From NCBI GenBank assembly GCA_029974925.1, contig JARKQH010000065.1, positions 1 to 40,812 on the forward strand: a DNA stretch of 40,812 nt. The letters run 5' to 3'. This DNA comes from Verrucomicrobiota bacterium. Its GTDB lineage: Bacteria; Verrucomicrobiota; Verrucomicrobiia; Limisphaerales; UBA8199. Positions 1 to 6,778 of the stretch are shown here, in pieces. Made by a program: the position numbers and the translations under genes. The notes beneath the pieces are model-generated. The model was not told the origin of the DNA. It saw nothing but the letters and a program-made list of their open reading frames with translations, and searched no databases. Each line of letters begins with the position of its first letter. The stretch's first letter is position 1.

Positions 1-1
1 C

Positions 2-862
2 GGCTTGCGCAATCCGGGGGGCCGTCTTGCCTGGCTCCTGCCCACGCCCTTTTACTCCGAGCTGATGTTTTCCCTGCAGAACAGCCACGGAGAGACCGCC
101 TCAAGCTTTCGCAGCAGCGGCCACAGCCACGGCCATGAGGATTCCGAGACGGTCCCCTTTGCCTATCGGCACGCGGACAACGATCGGGGCGTCCAACACC
201 TCGACGACCTCCTGTTTTCCGGCCGGTACGCTGTGTCGTTTGATCTGACGGACACGCAGGTGCTGTTGCTGGGCGCTTCGGGCGCGTTCGGCCCCAACTC
301 GCGCGGAGGCGAGGACGGCGGAAAAACCACCAGCCAGATTTTCGGCGTGGACCTGACTTGGAAATGGAAATCCGCGTCGCATCACGCCGGGTTTCCGTTC
401 GTGAGTCTGCAAACCGAGGCGCTGCTGCGGCGGTATGACGCCGGAACGTTTGATTGGGATGAAGACGGGGACGGGTTGGCCGGCCCTGGCGAAATCGTTG
501 ACCTGCGAACCGGCGCCCCGGCGCTGCTCGAAGGGGAAACGCTCACGGATTATGGTTTTTATACCCAACTGCTTTATGGTTTTCGAAAGGGCTGGGTGGC
601 GGGCTTGCGCTTTGATTACGTCACGGGCGACACGGCGGACTACGAACAGCGCGGGCTCGCGCTGGATGGCCGGTTGCTGGGGCGTGACCCGCAGCGCGCG
701 CAGCGCTGGCGGCTCTCGCCGAACCTCACATGGTACCCGACCGAATTCTCGAAGGTGCGCCTGCAATACAACTACGACGACCGCCTCGTCGAGGGCGTGG
801 ATCACTCGGTCTGGCTTCAGTTCGAATTCCTTCTGGGCGCCCACGCAGCCCACAAATTCTGA
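2..862 (+). CDS. Outer-membrane beta-barrel protein, 5' end missing
   Basis: The frame is open from the left edge of the window, so this is the C-terminal part (about 286 residues) of a longer protein. It shows alternating hydrophobic/polar strands with aromatic residues, acidic loops (DWDEDGDGLAGPGE), and ends in phenylalanine (AHKF), as outer-membrane barrels do. An early loop is rich in histidine and acidic residues (GHSHGHEDS, then FAYRHADNDRG), which could bind metal. The gene ends 14 bases before a ZnuA-like binding protein and a ZnuB-like permease, so a role in passing zinc or manganese through the outer membrane is likely by context. It is not recognisable as a TonB-dependent receptor from the part visible. 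Barrel identity is fairly sure; substrate is inference. Confidence 0.7.
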   Translation, partial: GLRNPGGRLAWLLPTPFYSELMFSLQNSHGETASSFRSSGHSHGHEDSETVPFAYRHADNDRGVQHLDDLLFSGRYAVSFDLTDTQVLLLGASGAFGPNSRGGEDGGKTTSQIFGVDLTWKWKSASHHAGFPFVSLQTEALLRRYDAGTFDWDEDGDGLAGPGEIVDLRTGAPALLEGETLTDYGFYTQLLYGFRKGWVAGLRFDYVTGDTADYEQRGLALDGRLLGRDPQRAQRWRLSPNLTWYPTEFSKVRLQYNYDDRLVEGVDHSVWLQFEFLLGAHAAHKF

Positions 863-876
863 AAGGGCCTTGCTCT

Positions 877-1881
877 ATGATTGGCTTCTCTTGCTGGTTT
901 GACGGAATCCGCGCCCTCGCCTCAGGGCGAGGGCGGGCTTGGGATTGGGACCGGACCGCCGCGCGTCGTTTCAGCCCAATTCTATTGGAATTCATGGTTG
1001 GGGTGGGCTTGCTGACGGCGACGCCGCTCCAAGCGAAACTCAATGTCGTGACCACGACGCCGGATTTGGCGGCCATTGCCCGCGCGGTTGGCGGTGAGGA
1101 CGTCGAGGTGGTTTCGCTGGCCCGCCCGACGGAGGACCCGCATTTTGTCGAGCCGAAGCCCAGCATGATTGTCAAGCTGCGCCAGGCGGATGTGCTGATC
1201 GAGGGCGGGGCCGAGCTCGAGAGCGGGTGGCTGCCGCCCCTGCTGGGGCGGGCCGGCAACCGGAAGATTGCCGGCGACGGCCCGGGCCACGTTCTGGCCA
1301 ATCAGGGAATCGAGATGCTGGAGGTCCCCACCGAGCTGGATCGGGCCAAGGGAGACATTCATGCGGCCGGCAATCCCCATTTTCTGGTGGATCCGGTGAA
1401 CGCGCAGATTCTGGCCCGGCACCTCGGCCGCGTGTTTGCCCGATTGGACCCGCAGGCCGCTGCGCGGTATGACGCGAACGTGAGCAATTGGGTGGAGCAA
1501 ATCAGCGCCAAACTCGCCGGCTGGGAGCAGGCGCTGGCTCCCTTCAAGGGCCAGACTGTTGTGAGTTATCACAATTCCTGGCCCTATTTCGCCCGCCGTT
1601 TCGGGCTCAAGATTGACTTGTTTCTCGAGCCCAAGCCGGGCATCCCGCCGACGCCAACGCACCTGGCCGAGGTCATCAGCCAAATGAAAGAGCGACGGGC
1701 TCACGTGGTGATTGTGGACCGCTACCTCGACCGCCGGACGGCGGAGGCCGTGGCGGGCCGGACTGGCGCGACCGTGGTGGAGGTTTCCCAGTTTCCGGGC
1801 GGCATCAAAGGCACGGAGGGCGGTTACGTGGAGCTGATGGACTGCCTGGTGCGGGCGCTGGCCGAGGCGCTGGCCCGTTGA
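877..1881 (+). CDS. znuA: ZnuA-like metal-binding protein of an ABC importer (cluster A-I)
   Basis: Periplasmic solute-binding protein for Zn2+ or Mn2+ that hands metal to an ABC permease. From the ATG at 877 it has 334 residues. The signal sequence follows Arg30-Arg31 (hydrophobic stretch to about LQA, residue 53), so the N terminus is long; an ATG at 994 would leave a shorter signal without positive charges. Mature protein starts KLNVVTTTPDL, typical of the family. Expected metal ligands are present: His89 (EDPHFVEPKPS), His168 (NPHFLVDP), His232 (SYHNSWPYF) and Asp281 (VIVDRYLDRR). The long His-rich loop of enterobacterial ZnuA is absent; only a short IHAAGNPH segment is seen. The permease follows 33 bases downstream. 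Family sure; zinc versus manganese not decided. Confidence 0.88.
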   Translation: MIGFSCWFDGIRALASGRGRAWDWDRTAARRFSPILLEFMVGVGLLTATPLQAKLNVVTTTPDLAAIARAVGGEDVEVVSLARPTEDPHFVEPKPSMIVKLRQADVLIEGGAELESGWLPPLLGRAGNRKIAGDGPGHVLANQGIEMLEVPTELDRAKGDIHAAGNPHFLVDPVNAQILARHLGRVFARLDPQAAARYDANVSNWVEQISAKLAGWEQALAPFKGQTVVSYHNSWPYFARRFGLKIDLFLEPKPGIPPTPTHLAEVISQMKERRAHVVIVDRYLDRRTAEAVAGRTGATVVEVSQFPGGIKGTEGGYVELMDCLVRALAEALAR

Positions 1882-1914
1882 ACGGCCCGCGCAGGCTTCC
1901 CCTTTTTTCCGTTT

Positions 1915-2739
1915 ATGTCTGAAATCTTCGTCTTGTTAAAGTGGCCCTTGATCGCCAGCCTCCTCCTGCCGTGGTTGCTGGTTTACCTCGGCCTGCATAT
2001 TGTCCAGCGGGGCGTCATTTTTGTGGACCTGGCGCTGGCCCAAACCGCCGCGCTGGGCACGTGTGTGGCCATGCTGGTCGGCTATGACCTCCATGACTGG
2101 CAGAGTTTCCCCTTTTCACTCGGGTTTACCTTGCTGGGCGCGGTGGTTCTCACCTTCACCCGCACCCGCCATGAGCAGGTGCCGCAGGAAGCGTTGATCG
2201 GCATCCTTTATGTCGTGGCCGCCGCCGCGGCCGTGCTGGTGCTCAGCCACACGGCGGGCGGCAAGGAGGAATTGCAGCGGTCGCTGGTGGGGGAGCTGCT
2301 GGTCGTGCCGCCGGCGGAGGTTATCAAGACTTTTTTTCTTTACCTCACGGTTGGCGTGATTCACTTTTTGCTGCGCAAGAAGTTCCTGGCCATTTCAACC
2401 CAGCCGGCAATGGCCGCCGCGGCGGGCCTGAACATTCGCTGGTGGGACTTCCTCTTTTACCTCCTCTTCGGGCTGGTGGTGACCAGCTTTGTGCATATTG
2501 GCGGGGTGCTCCTGACTTTCTCGTACCTGGTCATTCCGGCCGTGTGCGCCATCTTCCTGGTCAACTCGCTGGTCGCGCGTTTTGTGGTCGGCTGGGCCAT
2601 CGCGACCGCGGCCAGCATCGCCAGCCTGCTGGTGACGACCCGGGTGGACCTGCCCATTGGCGCGGCGACCGTCTGCGCCTTGGGCCTGAGCTTGCTCATC
2701 GTGTCCCTCGCCGCAACCGTCTCCCGCCGCGCCGCTTGA
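1915..2739 (+). CDS. znuB: ZnuB-like metal ABC transporter permease (ABC-3 family)
   Basis: Inner-membrane permease of 274 residues, normal length for the ABC-3 family, with about eight hydrophobic segments. The segment RGVIFVDLALAQTAALGT corresponds to the conserved early region of zinc/manganese permeases, and FVHIGGVLLTFSYLVIPA matches the conserved region near the ATPase contact loop. Together with the upstream binding protein it should import Zn2+ or Mn2+. No ATP-binding subunit lies between or after these genes; it must be upstream of the window or elsewhere. No clear ribosome binding site precedes the ATG. Confidence 0.88.
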   Translation: MSEIFVLLKWPLIASLLLPWLLVYLGLHIVQRGVIFVDLALAQTAALGTCVAMLVGYDLHDWQSFPFSLGFTLLGAVVLTFTRTRHEQVPQEALIGILYVVAAAAAVLVLSHTAGGKEELQRSLVGELLVVPPAEVIKTFFLYLTVGVIHFLLRKKFLAISTQPAMAAAAGLNIRWWDFLFYLLFGLVVTSFVHIGGVLLTFSYLVIPAVCAIFLVNSLVARFVVGWAIATAASIASLLVTTRVDLPIGAATVCALGLSLLIVSLAATVSRRAA

Positions 2740-3063
2740 GCCCGGTTCGAGCGGGCAGGCAGGGGGTGACCCGAGGCCGGCCGGGGCGGTCTCCGGTCCC
2801 GCATGCCGGGGGAGCCGCTTGCGGATGCGGCGGCTGAAGACGCGGGAAGGGGGCGCCCGGGCGGTTTTTGGGTGTGGTTTTTGGGTGATGACAAGGGGCG
2901 CCAGGTGTGTTACTCTGACAGCGAATTCCGGTTTGGAGCCCGGCAGCCGGTCGTCATCTTGGAAGTGCTGCCATCCTGACGTCGTTGCAGGGGGCCCTTC
3001 CAGGCAACCGGCAGCAGTGGTCATCCGAACCGGTCGGACAAACAATTCAACCCAAAAGTGAGT
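2740..3063. other. Intergenic region before the LamG gene
   Basis: No convincing gene is seen in these 324 bases. Right after the permease stop there is a small GC hairpin (GCCCG at 2740-2744 with CGGGC at 2752-2756) without a T-tract, possibly a weak terminator. The rest is G-rich and presumably holds the promoter and leader of the LamG gene, but I could not find a convincing -35/-10 pair. Confidence 0.4.
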
Positions 3064-5835
3064 ATGACGACAAGAACCTCCCTGCAACGTAGATGGCGCG
3101 CCGCCGCCCTGGTTATGCTAAGCGCGGCTCTGTCGGTCCCGGCCCAGACGCTCATTCATCGTTATAGTTTCAACGATGTCATGGGCAGCCTCAATTTCAC
3201 CGATTCCGTGGGTGGGCCGGCTTGGAATGGTTCGATTTACGGTGGGGCGTACCTGGACGGATCGAGCCTGCAATTGGACGGATTCGGCAGTTTCGCCTCG
3301 CTGCCCTCGGGCGCCATTGCCGGTCTGACCCAGGTCTCGATTGAGTTTTGGGCCTCGTTCGGTCCCAACAATCCGGTGTGGACCCGAGTGTTCGCTTTTG
3401 GCGAACAAAACGGCACCGGGGGTCAGCTCACCGGCCTTGACTATTGCCATTACGCGGGCGGCGACTGGCAGAACCTGAACCTCAGCACCAGCGCGGGCAA
3501 CGTGTATGTCAACAACCCCGGCGGTCTCAACGGCCGGACCAATGTGCATGTTACCCTCATTGTGGATCCGGTGGGCAACCAAATGCTGTATTACAACGGC
3601 ACGGCGGTGGCCTCGAATCCCGGCATCAACGGCAACGGCGGCATTGTGCCACCGCTCAGCGCGATGAACGACACCTTGTGCCTGATCGGAAAATCACTCT
3701 GGGACGTGGATGCGACGCTGGAGGGTTCGATTGATGAGTTTCGCATTTACAGCGGCGTGGTCGGGTCGGACCGTGTCGCGATCAACCACGCGGCCGGCCC
3801 GAACAACTACGTGGCCTCCCCCGGCGCGTTGCAGACGGTGCAGTTGATCAGTCCGGACAATCCGTTGGTGGTCAACCAGAATTCCCAACAACGGTTCCTG
3901 GGCAATTTTGCGAATGTGAGCGGGGTGGACCTGGTTGCGTACGGCGAGGCGACCTTCACCTCCGGCAACCCGGCGGTGCTGACGGTCAACCCGGCGACGG
4001 GGCTGGTCAAGGCGGTGTCGCCCGGCACCACGACGGTGGTCGCCTCGTTCGGGGGCCTGAGCGCCACCAACACCTTGACGGTGGTGGCCGTGCCCGCAGT
4101 GCTGGCGCACCGGTACAGCTTCACCAGCGATGCCAGCGATTCGGTGGGCAACGCGCACGGCAGCCTTGGGGGCAGCGCAACCGTCACGGGCGGCAAGGTG
4201 GTGCTGGATGGCAATTATGGCAGCAGTGTCGAACTGCCGGCCGACGTCATCAATATCGCGACCAACCCGGCGGTGACCTTCGAAGCGTGGGTGGATTTTG
4301 GCGACGTGCCCTCCTGGTGCCGCCTCTTTGATTTTGGCATGGATGGCGGCTCCAGCGAAATCTATTTTGCCCCCCGCGGTCCGGGCAACGGCTCGCAGCA
4401 TCGCATCAGCCAGAACATTGCCGGCGGCCGGACCATTGACTGGCGCGGTTCGCTGGCCAATCAAAGCGTTCATCTGACGGTGGTGGTGGACCCGCCGTCC
4501 TCCACGCTGGCCATCTACCGCGACGGCGTGCTGGAGTACGCGCGGTATGACGCAACCGCCGCACTGTCGCTGGTGTCCACCAATGCGGCGGCGCTGGGCC
4601 GCTCGTTCGTGGCGGTGGACCCTTACATGCCCGGTTCGATTGACGAATTCCGCATCTACCGCGGCGCACTCACCCCGCCGGAAATTGCGCTGACGCACCA
4701 GAACGGTCCCAATTCGACCGTTCGGGACCCGGGGGCCCTGCAATCCATTACCGTCGCGCCGGCCGTTTACCCGGCCTATTCGGGCCGCGTGCCCCCCGTG
4801 ATTCTCGCCCATTACGCCAACCTGCCGAATTTCAACCTGTTGCCCAACAACAGCGCGGCGGTGACCGGCTTGTCGTTGTCTTCCAGCGACACGAACATTG
4901 TCCAGGTGCTGGCCAATAACATGTTGCGCACTTATCGGCCGGGAACGGTGACGCTGACGGCGACTTATCTCGGCAAGACTTCCAGCGCCGCCGTGACGGT
5001 CGCCAACCGCGCGACGCTGACGCATCGTTACAGCTTTGACACCGATGCCAGTGACTCGGTGGGAACGGCTCATGGCATATTGCAGGGCTCCGCCACGGTC
5101 ACGGGCGGCAGCCTGGTCCTGGACGGCAACCCCGGCACTTACCTCGAACTGCCGGCGGGGATGCTTGAAAGCTACGACGACGTCACGGTGGATGCCTGGG
5201 TCACGTTTAACACGGCCTCCACCTGGGCGCGCCTTTGGTACTTTGGCGACGACCGGGCCAACGAGTTCTACGTCGCCCCCTCGGTCAACGCCGGGGCCGC
5301 CCATTGGTTCAGCACCGGCTTCCCCATCGGCGGCGCCACCATCACCATCGCTCCCAGGTGGGAAAACGAAACCGTTCACCTGACGTGCATTTACGGGAAC
5401 GGGACGATGGCCATGTACACCAACGGCGTGCTTCACGGCTCCAACTTCAACGTCGGCGGACGCCTGAGCCAGGTTGGCACTTCCTTCGCCTGGATCGGCC
5501 GGTCGCCGTATCCCGCGGACCCTTATCTCAATTGCTCCGTCAACGAGTTTCGCATTTACCAGGGCAAACTGAGCCCGGAGGAAATCCAGGCGGCGCAGCT
5601 TCTGGGCGCCGACCAGTTGTTGAGCCCAACGGCTTCCCTCAGCGCCACGGTGTCCGGCGCCAACTTGGTGCTGAGCTGGCCCGTGGCGGCGGCTGGCTTC
5701 TCCGTTCAGGCCCGGCCTGCTCTGGGGACCGGCGGGTGGGTCACACTCACCAACGCTCCGGTGCTGGTTGGCAACCAATGGCAGGTCAGCCTCCCGGCGG
5801 CGGAGTCCGCCCGGTTCTTCCGTCTGTGGAAGTAA
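3064..5835 (+). CDS. Secreted triple LamG-domain protein with bacterial Ig-like (Big2) linkers
   Basis: Exported protein of 923 residues. I chose the ATG at 3064, which gives a classic signal peptide (positive MTTRTSLQRRWR, hydrophobic AAALVMLSAALSV, cleavage near PAQ); a GTG two codons earlier is possible. Order: LamG 1 (about 30-230), Big2-like linker (255-340), LamG 2 (345-545), Big2-like linker (552-650), LamG 3 (652-860), then a short beta module ending ARFFRLWK that closes many large verrucomicrobial secreted proteins. Each LamG starts HRYSF and ends with an (I/V)(D/N)EFRIY motif. LamG/concanavalin folds usually bind glycans or calcium; no catalytic domain is visible. LamG 2 and 3 share extra motifs such as SATVTGG and VLDGN, which LamG 1 lacks. 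Ligand unknown; probably a surface or polysaccharide-binding protein. Confidence 0.85.
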   Translation: MTTRTSLQRRWRAAALVMLSAALSVPAQTLIHRYSFNDVMGSLNFTDSVGGPAWNGSIYGGAYLDGSSLQLDGFGSFASLPSGAIAGLTQVSIEFWASFGPNNPVWTRVFAFGEQNGTGGQLTGLDYCHYAGGDWQNLNLSTSAGNVYVNNPGGLNGRTNVHVTLIVDPVGNQMLYYNGTAVASNPGINGNGGIVPPLSAMNDTLCLIGKSLWDVDATLEGSIDEFRIYSGVVGSDRVAINHAAGPNNYVASPGALQTVQLISPDNPLVVNQNSQQRFLGNFANVSGVDLVAYGEATFTSGNPAVLTVNPATGLVKAVSPGTTTVVASFGGLSATNTLTVVAVPAVLAHRYSFTSDASDSVGNAHGSLGGSATVTGGKVVLDGNYGSSVELPADVINIATNPAVTFEAWVDFGDVPSWCRLFDFGMDGGSSEIYFAPRGPGNGSQHRISQNIAGGRTIDWRGSLANQSVHLTVVVDPPSSTLAIYRDGVLEYARYDATAALSLVSTNAAALGRSFVAVDPYMPGSIDEFRIYRGALTPPEIALTHQNGPNSTVRDPGALQSITVAPAVYPAYSGRVPPVILAHYANLPNFNLLPNNSAAVTGLSLSSSDTNIVQVLANNMLRTYRPGTVTLTATYLGKTSSAAVTVANRATLTHRYSFDTDASDSVGTAHGILQGSATVTGGSLVLDGNPGTYLELPAGMLESYDDVTVDAWVTFNTASTWARLWYFGDDRANEFYVAPSVNAGAAHWFSTGFPIGGATITIAPRWENETVHLTCIYGNGTMAMYTNGVLHGSNFNVGGRLSQVGTSFAWIGRSPYPADPYLNCSVNEFRIYQGKLSPEEIQAAQLLGADQLLSPTASLSATVSGANLVLSWPVAAAGFSVQARPALGTGGWVTLTNAPVLVGNQWQVSLPAAESARFFRLWK

Positions 5836-5871
5836 GCGGTTCAATTGCCGTCCGCCGGCCGGGTCTTATCC

Positions 5872-5898
5872 CGAGCCGGCGGGCCGGCGCCCGGCTCG
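5872..5898 (+). terminator. Stem-loop after the LamG gene
   Basis: CGAGCCGG (5872-5879) pairs perfectly with CCGGCTCG (5891-5898) around an 11-base loop, 36 bases after the LamG stop codon and 51 bases before the pseudopilin start. There is no T-tract, so it may act as an mRNA end, a Rho-linked pause, or part of the next gene's leader. Confidence 0.35.
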
Positions 5899-5949
5899 CG
5901 CGCAACTCGCGCTCCGCTGTGCCACCTCACAAAGCCTCTGGGTAACACG

Positions 5950-6771
5950 ATGAAAGATTGGGAACCTGATTTCGCCCCACCCGGGGCGGCGGCGGTTCTC
6001 TTTCCCATCAGCGCCGGCCGGCGGCTGGGCGGGAAGAAACAGCGTGGGCATGGAAAAGCGCGGGAGCATGGGGGGCGGGCTTTCACATTGATCGAGTTGC
6101 TGGTGGTGATTGCCATCATCGCCATCCTGGCCGCCATGCTCCTGCCCGCCCTGGCGCGTGCCAAGGAGCAGGCCCGGCGCACAAATTGCAAAAGCAATCT
6201 GCGGCAGCTTGGCCTGGCGACTTTGATGTACGCCCAGGACAACCGCGAACGGCTGCCGGACTTGCGCAACTATGGCGTCTGGTTCTGGGACATGTGGCGG
6301 CCGGTAGCGAGCAACCTGCTGGAACAGGTCAAACGCCCCGACATCTTTTACTGCCCGAACGAGTATTACCTTTACAAAGAGAATGGGCCGCCGGATGCCT
6401 GGAACGCCTTTAATGATTATGTTGTGACGGGATATATCTGGCTCTTCCCCAATGCCCCCGGCATCAACCAGGTGCCCGCCCTCAGCGGCAGCAACATGGT
6501 CACTCACATCACTCGCGGCCGGGGCAGCCTGTCGGTCTCGGACACCGAAATGATCGTTGACGCCACCATTTCAGTGCTGGGCGCCACCGGCACCCGCCGC
6601 TACGTGGACATCGCGGGCGCCGGCGGCACCAAGGTCCGCACCGCGCATCTGGACAAGGGCGTCCCGGCGGGTGGCAACGTCTGTTTTCTCGACAACCATG
6701 TCGAGTGGCGCCGCTATGCCGCCATGACCAACCGCGTGGCTCCGCGCGGCCTCCCGCAGTTCGAATTCTAA
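5950..6771 (+). CDS. Pseudopilin-like protein with type IV prepilin N-terminal signal
   Basis: Protein of 273 residues with a class III signal: [18 protein letters not shown], with Phe45 as the likely first mature residue and Glu49 as the conserved Glu5. The leader before it is unusually long (44 residues, many Lys/Arg/His) and the residue before the cut is Ala where Gly is usual. After the hydrophobic helix comes [20 protein letters not shown], the standard continuation of the large family of pseudopilin-like proteins that is strongly expanded in Verrucomicrobiota and Planctomycetota. The C-terminal part ([15 protein letters not shown]) matches the end domain of that family. Such proteins are membrane-anchored and probably surface or secretion related; exact job unknown. 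It converges with the M14 peptidase gene, 7 bases apart. Confidence 0.85.
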   Translation: MKDWEPDFAPPGAAAVLFPISAGRRLGGKKQRGHGKAREHGGRAFTLIELLVVIAIIAILAAMLLPALARAKEQARRTNCKSNLRQLGLATLMYAQDNRERLPDLRNYGVWFWDMWRPVASNLLEQVKRPDIFYCPNEYYLYKENGPPDAWNAFNDYVVTGYIWLFPNAPGINQVPALSGSNMVTHITRGRGSLSVSDTEMIVDATISVLGATGTRRYVDIAGAGGTKVRTAHLDKGVPAGGNVCFLDNHVEWRRYAAMTNRVAPRGLPQFEF

Positions 6772-6778
6772 GCCGGAA

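Noticed and set aside
3694-5844. Long open frame (over 700 codons) on the minus strand under the LamG gene
   Set aside because: It is the mirror of a well-supported gene in GC-rich DNA; its translation is Arg/Gly/His-rich with no domain.
5950-6771. Part of a type II secretion or type IV pilus operon
   Set aside because: No other gsp or pil genes are nearby; single pseudopilin-like genes of this kind are scattered widely in Verrucomicrobiota.
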